A stretch of DNA of 14,490 bases, from NCBI GenBank assembly GCA_002293295.1, contig DBCY01000172.1, positions 39,775 through 54,264 on the forward strand, in the 5' to 3' direction. The position numbers were made by a program, and so were the translations under genes. Source of the stretch: Ruminococcus sp. UBA946. Lineage in GTDB: Bacteria; Bacillota; Clostridia; Oscillospirales; Ruminococcaceae. Below, one piece after another: positions 7,349-13,860 of the stretch; within the stretch, counting starts at the first letter, position 1; the number at the start of each line of letters is the position of its first letter. The notes beneath the pieces are model-generated. The model was not told the origin of the DNA and did no database searches. It saw only the letters and a program-made list of their open reading frames with translations.

Positions 7349-7387
7349 ATGTGTCCGATAAAGTAGACCTTTACGGACACATTTATT
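7344..7387 (+). terminator. Long hairpin at the end of the resolvase gene
   Basis: A perfect 14-bp outer stem (7344-7357 with 7374-7387, AATAAATGTGTCCG and its complement) continues after one mismatch into an inner TAAAG/CTTTA stem. The stop codon lies within it. The T-tract is weak, so it may serve termination or transcript protection. Confidence 0.65.
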
Positions 7388-7619
7388 ATAGGTTAATTTT
7401 AGCACGAGAAAATTTTTTACTCAAGGGAATTTGTGAAAAATTAATAATTAATTAATCAAATATTAAGTTTTGCGATTTAAAATCATCTTTATGATAAAGC
7501 CTACCTTTTCAGAAAAGCTATTGTTTTTCACGATTAATATTTGGAAAACTTTTTAAGCGGTTATTATTCGGCTTATATAAGCTGAAATAACAATAATAAA
7601 TCGAGGAGGCTATATCAAA
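7349..7619. promoter_or_regulatory. Intergenic region with a 12-bp palindrome before the secreted protein gene
   Basis: A perfect palindrome GCTTATATAAGC lies at 7571-7582, about 20 bases before the GAGGAGG ribosome site of the next gene. It is a plausible operator. A promoter is expected here (TTGGAA at 7541 is a weak -35 candidate), but no convincing -10 at proper spacing was found. The first part is the resolvase hairpin. Confidence 0.35.
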
Positions 7620-8933
7620 ATGAAAAAGCGAATTAAACGGCTATTCGGCGTTTTCCTTGTGGCGATTATGGCTGTATCGTTGTTCGCAACTCCTGTTTTT
7701 GCAATTTCTTCTTATGATGATTTATCGAAGCAAATCGGAGTTTGTCACGCCGCCGGAAATTATAACTTTACCAAAGAGCCATATTTAATTGAAGGTGCAA
7801 AAGCCATTAGAAATATGGGGTCAAAAACAATCAAGCTATTTCTTCAACACCCGCGCGAAAAATACCGTTTTAATACCACCCTGCCCAATGATGAAAAAAT
7901 CCCTAATATAGTAGATGTATTGAAAACCACTGAATTTAAAAAAGTGTTAAATATGGACTTCACAACTTATGTGTTGCAAACCCATCTTGACACCGCCGAT
8001 AGCTACGGTTGGGTAAACGGACTTAGTGCCGCCGAAAAAAAGAAAATTCAAAAGGATTATTATGATTCAGCAAGCTATTTATTGAAAAATTATAAAAATA
8101 AGACGTTTATTTTAGAACATTGGGAAGCAGAACTTTATTTTCAAAATTGCACCAAAGAAGCCGGAATCAAGGACAAGAAAAAACTTGATACTGCATGGCA
8201 AGGCTTTTTAGATTACTTCACTGCCCGCACGGCGGGGGTTGAGCAAGCGAAAAAAGAAATAAAAAGCAGTTCTTCTGTATATTCGTCAGTTGAACTGATA
8301 TGGATTAGTAAGCCAGCGACTTATAAACTAATTAACTGTTTAGATAAGGTGTCGGCTGATTTAATTGGATACTCTATGTCTGATGACTGTGGAAGCAATA
8401 CCGACACATTCATAAAAAACTTGAAATTATTAAAGCAAAAGACAAATCGAAAATTTTATATAGGCGAATGTGCTATCGCTTCAAGCGAATATCCCGGATT
8501 GCAAAAAGAAATTGTAATGAGCCATTTAAAAAATGCGCTTGACATGGGCAGTGAATTTTTTCTTGTTTGGCAAATATTTGATAACGAAATAGTAAACGGC
8601 AAAGATAGGGGTTTTGGTTTGATAACCCGTAAAAATGAAAAAACGCCGCTGTATGATGAACTGGCAAAGACGATTAAACAAAATTCATTAGATCATGAAG
8701 CCGTCGTCACTGCCGAATATTTTAAAGGTTTAGGCACTTTTGAAAAATGGTTGATTCCAGAAGGAGCTACGGCGCGTGGTGCGGTTATACACAACCTGAA
8801 AGAAGATTTTATACCGCCAAGCGGGTGGGTAATTCATACGAGCCGCAAGCCAAACGGCGACACAATCTGCAAAAAGGGTGAGAGTATGTCTGTCTACATA
8901 CCCGATAATATGCCCGCTTTCTTGATTGAATAA
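7620..8933 (+). CDS. Secreted glycoside-hydrolase-like TIM-barrel protein
   Basis: This is a predicted secreted enzyme, probably acting on a glycan outside the cell. The product is 437 residues with a Sec signal peptide cleaved after V-F-A (about residue 28). The mature N-terminus S-K-Q-I-G-V-C-H-A-A-G opens like a TIM-barrel glycosidase. Residues 162-171 (T-F-I-L-E-H-W-E-A-E) could be the strand-4 acid/base region. F-Y-I-G-E-C-A with Glu283 could be the strand-7 nucleophile, and F-F-L-V-W-Q-I-F-D-N-E strand 8. These assignments follow the clan A pattern and are not certain. A C-terminal part (about 355-437) resembles a small beta domain. A strong GAGGAGG site sits 10 bases before the ATG. 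The gene stands alone. An IS110 copy now lies 19 bases after its stop. Confidence 0.7.
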   Translation: MKKRIKRLFGVFLVAIMAVSLFATPVFAISSYDDLSKQIGVCHAAGNYNFTKEPYLIEGAKAIRNMGSKTIKLFLQHPREKYRFNTTLPNDEKIPNIVDVLKTTEFKKVLNMDFTTYVLQTHLDTADSYGWVNGLSAAEKKKIQKDYYDSASYLLKNYKNKTFILEHWEAELYFQNCTKEAGIKDKKKLDTAWQGFLDYFTARTAGVEQAKKEIKSSSSVYSSVELIWISKPATYKLINCLDKVSADLIGYSMSDDCGSNTDTFIKNLKLLKQKTNRKFYIGECAIASSEYPGLQKEIVMSHLKNALDMGSEFFLVWQIFDNEIVNGKDRGFGLITRKNEKTPLYDELAKTIKQNSLDHEAVVTAEYFKGLGTFEKWLIPEGATARGAVIHNLKEDFIPPSGWVIHTSRKPNGDTICKKGESMSVYIPDNMPAFLIE

Positions 8934-8952
8934 AAAATATGAATTATAGGGG

Positions 8953-10049
8953 CTACTCGATAAGAGCAAGTCCCTTTTCATTTATGCAAACATTCACGCT
9001 CAAATCAAGCTTTTCAAGATGTCTGAAAACACTTCTTGCTAAGTAGTGTTTAAGACAGCGTTTTATTTCCCGCTTGCTTTTGCCGCCCACCGTGCGTTTT
9101 TCCACATATTTTTTGGTTAATTCATGGCACCTCATGCGGGTTAAAATAATTGTGCTTAATGCGGCGTTGAGCGTCCTGTCACCAAGACGGCTTAAGCGGT
9201 AACGCACCACTTGCCCCGAAGACGCTTCCAGCGGTGTCGTTCCGGCTAAACTGGCGAACGCGTCAGCACAGCGAAAACGCCCCTTGTATGAATACGAGCA
9301 AAGTATTTGTGCGCTGGTGACCGCCCCAAAGCCGGGAAACTCCAGTAAACTTGGCGCAAAGGCTTTGATTATTTTTTGTAATTGTTTTTCGTTTTTGTTT
9401 AATGCCGCTTGTCTAAACAGAATATATTGTGCCAGCCGCCGTGCTTCCATTCGGGCGATAGACTTTTCCGCACTGTCATCGTCTGACTTCGCCGACCAGT
9501 CGGCAATTATTTTCAACATTGCCGTGGTTAACACGGGAACTTGTCCCGTAGTTAAGTTATTCGTCCGAAGCAGCGCGTAAAGCGCGTTTTTATCCATCAC
9601 TGACTGAGCGGTCATGTTGCGCCGGGCAGTTAAAAGAATCCGCAGCATTTTCACCGTGCCTTGATTTTTTGGGTTAATTAAACTGTTTATCGGTTTTGAA
9701 AGAATACTCACGGCGGCGTGGTGTGAATCCACTTCGTCAGTTTTACCTTTTTGCCCGCGCGCTTTCATTTTTGGGGCTTTTGCTTCACAAACCGGCAGAC
9801 CGCGCTTTTGCAATGCGACGGTGAATGTTTCGCCGTATGATGATGTACCCTCAACGGCAAACAAAACCTCGCCATCGGTTTTCTCAAGCACCCAGTCAAT
9901 GGCTTTTTCCAGGGGTGGGGCAGCACTTTAATTTCCCGCTTGCCGATTACCGCGCCAAGATTGTCAATCAAGGTTAAGTGGTGGGTTTTAGCGTGGGTAT
10001 CAACTCCCGCCACATATTTATATTTTTGTGATACTATTATTTCTGGCAT
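8953..10049 (-). pseudogene. IS110-family transposase, frameshifted
   Basis: This is a DEDD/serine transposase of about 365 codons if repaired. The first frame (from the ATG at 10049) gives V-A-G-V-D-T-H-A-K-T-H with catalytic Asp17, up to about residue 46. The reading then passes to a second frame that carries F-A-V-E-G-T-S-S-Y-G (Glu), T-D-E-V-D-S (the two Asp), and a C-terminal Transposase_20 domain with F-P-G-F-G, L-A-G-T-T-P and E-A-S-S-G-Q (the candidate catalytic Ser). The two frames meet around 9906-9925, in a G-run pair on the plus strand (GGGGTGGGG). The gene length is one base short of a multiple of three. The defect separates the first catalytic Asp from the rest, so the copy is probably inactive unless the shift is a sequence error. 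Confidence 0.85.
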
Positions 10050-10055
10050 AAAAAA

Positions 10056-10283
10056 GCCGTCCCTTTCTATAAAGGCTCTTTATTAACGATGAGAAGCAAG
10101 ACAAATCTTAAATGAGCCACATATCAAATGGGCAACCTTTTATTAAGCCATTACTCCCGAAATAATATGGTTCTACCAGATAGGCAGGTCATGAAAAAGA
10201 CATTTTCTTTACAGAAAAGTCAGGTATAATGTGAGCCATATCCAGCAGAACCAATATTATTACACGAAATGAATCTCCCGTGC
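10056..10283 (-). ncRNA. Candidate IS110 bridge RNA region
   Basis: Non-coding sequence just upstream of the transposase start contains a long imperfect helix: 10161-10174 pairs with 10247-10261, 14 pairs with one bulge. Inside it is a hairpin, GACATTTTCT / AGAAAAGTC, at 10199-10221. A promoter faces it from 10290-10318. A stem with a T-run (AGAGCC / GGCTTTTTT on the minus strand, about 10050-10079) lies at its far end, around the transposase ribosome site. IS110 elements are known to encode a bridge RNA in this position. The exact ends and guide loops are not determined. Confidence 0.5.
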
Positions 10284-10289
10284 CAGTGT

Positions 10290-10318
10290 ATTTAAGACCC
10301 TTTTATGTTAATTGTCAA
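10290..10318 (-). promoter_or_regulatory. Promoter facing the IS110 non-coding region
   Basis: On the minus strand a consensus -35 TTGACA (10318-10313) is followed after 17 bases by TTAAAT (10295-10290). It would drive the candidate bridge RNA and the transposase. In the IS110 family a promoter can form across element ends, so part of this one may be flanking DNA. Confidence 0.6.
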
Positions 10319-10350
10319 TAGCCACCTCAAAAAATAGGGTGGCTATTTTT
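10318..10350 (+). terminator. Hairpin terminator between the IS and the TraD-like gene
   Basis: ATAGCCACC (10318-10326) pairs with GGTGGCTAT (10338-10346), followed by TTTT on the plus strand. The stop codon of the minus-strand TraD-like gene lies in the stem. The T-tract points in the plus direction, where no gene now reads toward it except across the IS. It probably once terminated the secreted-protein gene. Confidence 0.65.
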
Positions 10351-10651
10351 CATTTCCCCTCTTTTTTGCTTCTTTTTCAAGCTGTGCCACCCATTCTTTT
10401 TTCTCTGCCAAGCAAATTAAAAAATTCGCCAGCGGCGCAAATTCTATAATATTCTCCGCATTGTTTTTCTGTGGCTTGAGTACTTGAAATTGCGGAAAAA
10501 TATCAAGCAAAATTGCCCCGGTTAAAATTTTGCGGCGGGTGTCGGTTTTCCGCTCTTTTTTCTTGTCCCGCTGCTGCCTCGCCCTCTTTTGGCGTTTTAA
10601 CTGCTCCAGTTTTTCTTGTTCTTTTTTTATCCTCTCATCCAAAGTCGGCAT
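10343..10651 (-). CDS. TraD/MobC-like relaxosome accessory protein
   Basis: This is a small basic coiled-coil protein, about 102 residues. The N-terminal half (T-L-D-E-R-I-K-K-E-Q-E-K-L-E-Q-L followed by many R/K) and the segment D-T-R-R-K-I-L-T-G-A-I resemble conjugal transfer protein TraD of Ti-type MOBQ systems, which helps the relaxase at oriT. The rest is helical with a charged tail. An in-frame ATG at 10678 has no ribosome site. The ATG at 10651 has AAAAGGGGGG 8 bases upstream and was chosen. It is divergent from the relaxase with oriT between them, the arrangement seen in Ti plasmids, which supports the call. Confidence 0.7.
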   Translation of the reverse strand: MPTLDERIKKEQEKLEQLKRQKRARQQRDKKKERKTDTRRKILTGAILLDIFPQFQVLKPQKNNAENIIEFAPLANFLICLAEKKEWVAQLEKEAKKRGNEK

Positions 10652-10971
10652 ATTAAGCCCCCCTTTTTTCACATTCATACGTACAAAATTCTACCAATAT
10701 TCCACCCGCTGTAAATATTGACAAAGTCCCCCGCAAGCAGCTAAACTTTGAGTACACGCCAAAATTCCCGCAGGAACTAAGGGCGCACTTACGCATTGTT
10801 CCAATGCAGTGCGCTCCTGCCGAGGGCTTTTTGTGCATTAAGCCAATTGCCAAAATATTTTTTGCCAATTAGCATTAAAGCCGCACTTCGCGCGTATATT
10901 TCATATAAGCAGAGTTGCTTTTTTTCCGTTTCCAACGTGAACCCGACTAACACTAAACAGAGGGGTTTGTT
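10652..10971. other. Intergenic region holding the transfer origin
   Basis: This 320-base divergent region between the TraD-like and relaxase genes contains oriT (separate entry). Right of oriT are short repeats of GCCAATT (around 10842-10869) and GCATTAA, of unknown meaning. Promoters for both genes are expected here but none is convincing. Confidence 0.5.
10780..10807 (-). other. oriT: oriT with nic site, RSF1010 (MOBQ) type
   Basis: Read on the minus strand, a perfect 6-bp inverted repeat GCATTG-GAA-CAATGC (10807-10793) is followed one base later by TAAGTGCGCCCT (10791-10780). This is the nic sequence shared by IncQ/RSF1010-type origins, which also place an inverted repeat with a GAA loop just before it. 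By analogy nicking would fall between G and C in TAAGTGCG/CCCT, that is between 10784 and 10783. The transferred strand would then lead leftward, and the relaxase gene would enter last. Confidence 0.88.
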
Positions 10972-11808
10972 ATGGCTATTTACCATCTATCCGTTAAATA
11001 CATAAGCAGAGGTCAGGGGCGCTCGGCAGTGGGCGCGGCGGCATATCGGGCGGGGGAGAAACTGCACAATGAATATGATGGCTTAACCCACGACTACTCC
11101 CACAAGCGCGGCATTGCTCACCGCGAAATTATTTTGTCCCCAAACGCCCCGGGCGAATTTGCCGACCGCCAGAAACTGTGGAATGCGGTGGAGATGGCAG
11201 AGAAGCGAAAAGACGCCAGAACAGCGCGGGAAATTGAAATCGCCCTGCCGCGTGAGCTGTCGCCGGACGAGCAAATACAGTTAGTACGCGCTTATGTCGG
11301 AGACAATTTAACCAGCCGGGGAATTTGCGCCGATGTCGCCATTCACAGCGGACACCGCCACCAAAAAGACAAAGAAAATATTGAAGCTCAAAATGACAAA
11401 AATATTAACTCAACTAATCCGCACGCCCACATTCTTTTCACCACCCGCCAAGTATCGCCGCAGGGGTTTGGGGCTAAAGACCGGACACTGGAAAGCCGTC
11501 AGAATGTCCGTCACTGGCGCGAAGCGTGGGCGAACGCTCAAAACCGCCGGTTACAGCAAAAAGGCTTAGAAATTAAACTCTCACATGAAAGTTACAAAAA
11601 TCAAGGAATCGACAAAGAGCCGACCAAACATCTCGGCCACAACGCCGCCGCGCTGGAGCGGCGCGGAATCAGAACCGACCGCGGGGACGAAAACCGCGCC
11701 ATTGTCAAGCGAAATCGGCAGCGTGAGGAAAGACAGAAGCAGCGGCAGCAGAAGCGGGAACAAAACCGCGAGTGCGAGCGAAAACGCATTCGTGATTTAT
11801 CAAGATAA
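10972..11808 (+). CDS. mobA: MOBQ relaxase (MobA/MobL family)
   Basis: This nicks oriT and stays bound to the 5' end of the transferred strand. The product is 278 residues. The MobA/MobL nuclease domain fills most of it: M-A-I-Y-H-L-S-V-K at the start, A-A-A-Y-R-A-G with Tyr25 as the likely nucleophile, A-R-E-I-E-I-A-L-P-R-E-L, and the metal-binding histidines H125, H151 and H153 (N-P-H-A-H-I-L-F). The tail after about 225 is very basic and coiled-coil-like. It lacks the C-terminal primase or helicase domain of larger family members, so it is a minimal relaxase. AGAGGGG lies 7 bases before the ATG. Its partner oriT sequence lies 165 bases upstream. The coupling protein start follows 22 bases after its stop. 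Confidence 0.92.
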   Translation: MAIYHLSVKYISRGQGRSAVGAAAYRAGEKLHNEYDGLTHDYSHKRGIAHREIILSPNAPGEFADRQKLWNAVEMAEKRKDARTAREIEIALPRELSPDEQIQLVRAYVGDNLTSRGICADVAIHSGHRHQKDKENIEAQNDKNINSTNPHAHILFTTRQVSPQGFGAKDRTLESRQNVRHWREAWANAQNRRLQQKGLEIKLSHESYKNQGIDKEPTKHLGHNAAALERRGIRTDRGDENRAIVKRNRQREERQKQRQQKREQNRECERKRIRDLSR

Positions 11809-11830
11809 ATTAAGACAGGGGGTAAAAAAA

Positions 11831-13588
11831 TTGCACGGCAAATTTATAATTACACTCACCGGCGGGATAAAGCTGGTTTTGCGGTTTTTGAACAGGTTAC
11901 TTGGTTTTTTACTCTTCTTCACCGGTTCATGGGTGGTGCTGATTGGCTATTATCCGCTGATGATTTTGACAAAGCTCAATTCTACCTTTATTGCTCAGCA
12001 TGCCGGAGTGTTAGAGTGGGAAAGAAACGCCCGGATTGTCGCTCTTTTCTTTTCCAGTCTCATTGCTTTTGTTATTTTTCTTTTTAATTGTGTTAAATTT
12101 TACAAAACCTGTCCTGATAACCGGTTTGTTCATTTTCTCAAAACCCTGTTCAACCAGAATTACCGTCCGGAACGCGAGGGTAACAATATTCCTGATTACA
12201 TGATAAAGAACAGTCCGGAATACTGCGGTTTCTTCTTTGGCGCAAAAGCGCGGGGCGGTTTTTGGAATGAAACCTACAATGTTTACGTTGGTAAGCCTAC
12301 CAACCAAGATGGTCATATTTTGGTGGTGGGTGGTGCGGGCAGCGGCAAAAGTGCTTGTATTGCCAAAAATGTCTTAAAAACCTGGAAGTCGCCAATTCTG
12401 GCGATAGATGTTAAGGGTGAGCTATCAGAACACTATTTGCAACTTGCAAAACATGGTGAATTTTTAATGCAAACCTACAATAAAAATTTAACATCTGAAC
12501 AATTCGATGAAGCTTGTGAATATTCATGTAGAGACTTGACCGTTTTTGACCCCGCCGCAAAAGACGGCGTTGGTTACGACCCGTATTATCTGCTCCGAAC
12601 CGACCGCACGGATAATTTAATCAATAACGCCCGTGAAATTGCCCTGTCTATTATCCCCCTGCCGCCCAACATTCACGAGCCGTTCTGGGTGCAGGGAGCG
12701 CAGAATCTTTTAACGGCGGCAATTTTGTACTATTTCAATTTAGGCGCCAGCTTTGCCGAGACTATGACGGGGATTCAGACCACGCCGGTTGATAAATTGA
12801 TTGATGACATTTTAGAAAGCGGCAACACTGCCGCTAAGATGTACATCAATCAAGTGCGGGACTTGGAGTTGAAAACACTGGCTGGGATTGCTACCGAAAT
12901 GTCAAACAAAATTATGGTTTTTGCCACCGACCCGCTAATTCACGGCGCGCTCAAAAACAGCCAAGAGGACGAAAATCATTTTAAGTGGGGCGATTTAGGG
13001 AAGAAAAATATTTTTCTGCGTCTGCCCGAAGACAAACTCGACCAATGGTCTGTGATGATTCAGTTGATGATAAATCAGCTCATCCGCACCCTGGAGCGCC
13101 GGGCGGATAAGCATACTCCAGCCGGTAAAATGTTACCGCCCATTTTAATTCTGCTTGATGAGTTTGCGCGACTGGGGAAAATCGAAGTTATTAAAAACGC
13201 GCTGGCAACCCTGCGAAGCAAAAACATCACCATCTGTTTAATGATACAAAGTCTGGCGCAGCTGGATGAAATTTACGGAGAAAAAGCCCGCCGCGGTATT
13301 GTTGACAACTGCGCGTACAAAGCGATTTTAGGCGTTACGGACGCGGACAGTCAAAAATATTTCAGCAGTCTTGTCGGTACTTGCGAAGTTGAAAAGGAAA
13401 GCCGCGCCATCCAATATGACAGTGATGAGGGTATCGAAACCGGACGGGGAAGCAGCTGGAGCAAGCACCGCGAGCCGATTATTTTCCCTCACGATTTTGC
13501 CAAGCTCAAAGATGTTGTGCTGATGACACCGGACGGCTTTTGCCGGGTTGATAAAGTGTTCGCCCAGATTCCAGAGAAGAAGCAGTAA
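11831..13588 (+). CDS. virD4: VirD4/TraG-type coupling protein
   Basis: This ATPase connects the relaxosome to a type IV secretion channel at the membrane. The product is 585 residues from the chosen start. Two N-terminal membrane segments (about 20-48 and 67-90) precede the cytoplasmic ATPase. Walker A G-G-A-G-S-G-K-S is at 167-174, the conserved I-D-V-K-G-E-L follows at 192-198, and Walker B I-L-L-D-E-F-A-R-L-G is near 440-449. The C-terminal part carries the usual M-I-Q-S-L-A-Q-L and D-N-C-A-Y-K segments. The frame stays open upstream to 11585 inside the relaxase gene, but that part is overlapping read-through. TTG at 11831 has AGGGGG 8 bases upstream and gives a family-typical start. No channel genes accompany it. 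Confidence 0.92.
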   Translation: MHGKFIITLTGGIKLVLRFLNRLLGFLLFFTGSWVVLIGYYPLMILTKLNSTFIAQHAGVLEWERNARIVALFFSSLIAFVIFLFNCVKFYKTCPDNRFVHFLKTLFNQNYRPEREGNNIPDYMIKNSPEYCGFFFGAKARGGFWNETYNVYVGKPTNQDGHILVVGGAGSGKSACIAKNVLKTWKSPILAIDVKGELSEHYLQLAKHGEFLMQTYNKNLTSEQFDEACEYSCRDLTVFDPAAKDGVGYDPYYLLRTDRTDNLINNAREIALSIIPLPPNIHEPFWVQGAQNLLTAAILYYFNLGASFAETMTGIQTTPVDKLIDDILESGNTAAKMYINQVRDLELKTLAGIATEMSNKIMVFATDPLIHGALKNSQEDENHFKWGDLGKKNIFLRLPEDKLDQWSVMIQLMINQLIRTLERRADKHTPAGKMLPPILILLDEFARLGKIEVIKNALATLRSKNITICLMIQSLAQLDEIYGEKARRGIVDNCAYKAILGVTDADSQKYFSSLVGTCEVEKESRAIQYDSDEGIETGRGSSWSKHREPIIFPHDFAKLKDVVLMTPDGFCRVDKVFAQIPEKKQ

Positions 13589-13601
13589 ATTATTTGCAAT
13601 T

Positions 13602-13635
13602 AAGGCGCGAAGCGGTAAACCGCTTGCGCCTTTTT
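13602..13635 (+). terminator. Terminator of the mobilization operon
   Basis: AAGGCGC(G)AAGCGG (13602-13615) pairs with CCGCTTGCGCCTT (13620-13632) around a TAAA loop, with one bulged G and a TTTTT end. It lies 13 bases after the coupling protein stop. Confidence 0.85.
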
Positions 13636-13656
13636 GTTATTGTAATTTATGACGAA

Positions 13657-13736
13657 TTGTCAAGGCACGCTCCTTAAATGCTCCCGCGCCAGTCTGCGGA
13701 CTGGCTTCGTCCGCTTTATCGCTTTTGCCTTGACAA
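13657..13736. other. Structured non-coding stretch with nested inverted repeats
   Basis: A perfect 11-bp outer repeat (TTGTCAAGGCA 13657-13667, TGCCTTGACAA 13726-13736) encloses a perfect 7-bp hairpin GCCAGTC-TGCG-GACTGGC (13688-13705). This hairpin competes with an alternative stem GCGGAC / GTCCGC (13696-13701, 13709-13714). It could be a structured RNA, a replication or recombination site, or a protein-bound site. No known family was recognised. Confidence 0.5.
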
Positions 13737-13784
13737 GGGGGAGAAAAAAGCATAAAAAAACATAAAAAAATTATGCAAAAAAGC

Positions 13785-13813
13785 TTGCATATTCTCGAGT
13801 AATGTTGTATAAT
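13785..13813 (+). promoter_or_regulatory. Strong sigma-A promoter near the element right end
   Basis: TTGCAT (13785-13790), a 17-base spacer and a perfect TATAAT (13808-13813) are preceded by A-tracts from 13743 to 13780 resembling an UP element. It points toward attR, but a terminator follows 26 bases later. Confidence 0.75.
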
Positions 13814-13819
13814 GTACTT

Positions 13820-13860
13820 AGTAGGAAAGCGGACAAACCCTGATAATATCAGGCTTTTTT
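13820..13860 (+). ncRNA. Predicted ~40-nt small RNA ending at a terminator
   Basis: Transcription from the promoter at 13785-13813 should begin near 13820 and stop in the T-run at 13855-13860, giving an RNA with a roughly 19-base free 5' part and a terminator hairpin. The 5' part contains AAAGCGGAC (13826-13834), complementary to GTCCGCTTT at 13709-13717. No ORF is present. Existence of the RNA is inferred. Confidence 0.4.
13839..13860 (+). terminator. Terminator at element right edge
   Basis: CCTGAT-AAT-ATCAGG (13839-13853) is followed by CTTTTTT. It lies 10 bases inside attR and would stop outward transcription into the amidase remnant. Confidence 0.75.

Larger units (their letters stand above)
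8934..10317 (-). mobile_element. IS110-family insertion sequence, ends not exactly defined
   Basis: This comprises one IS110-type transposase gene on the minus strand plus about 260 bases of non-coding sequence before it, with only 19 bases between its stop and the preceding gene. A long 5' non-coding end and short 3' end are the layout of the IS110 subgroup that uses a bridge RNA. These elements lack terminal inverted repeats, so the exact ends cannot be read off. The outer limits given are the neighbouring gene stop and the terminator hairpin at 10318. It appears to have inserted between two convergent genes. Confidence 0.7.

Noticed and set aside
9284..9580. Plus-strand frame of 98 codons
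   Set aside because: It is antisense to the conserved part of the IS110 transposase.
9900..9930. Programmed -1 frameshift as the normal mode of the transposase
   Set aside because: The AAAAAG run does not form a proper slippery heptamer in the zero frame, and IS110 transposases are normally made from a single frame. A simple one-base loss is more likely, though not proven.
10653..10986. Minus-strand open frames across the oriT region
   Set aside because: They overlap oriT and the divergent promoters, have no ribosome sites and look like no known protein.
11585..11830. Longer N-terminus for the coupling protein, starting inside the relaxase gene
   Set aside because: It reads the relaxase coding sequence in another frame, is rich in Ser/Arg/Thr unlike the family, and the TTG at 11831 has an ideal ribosome site.
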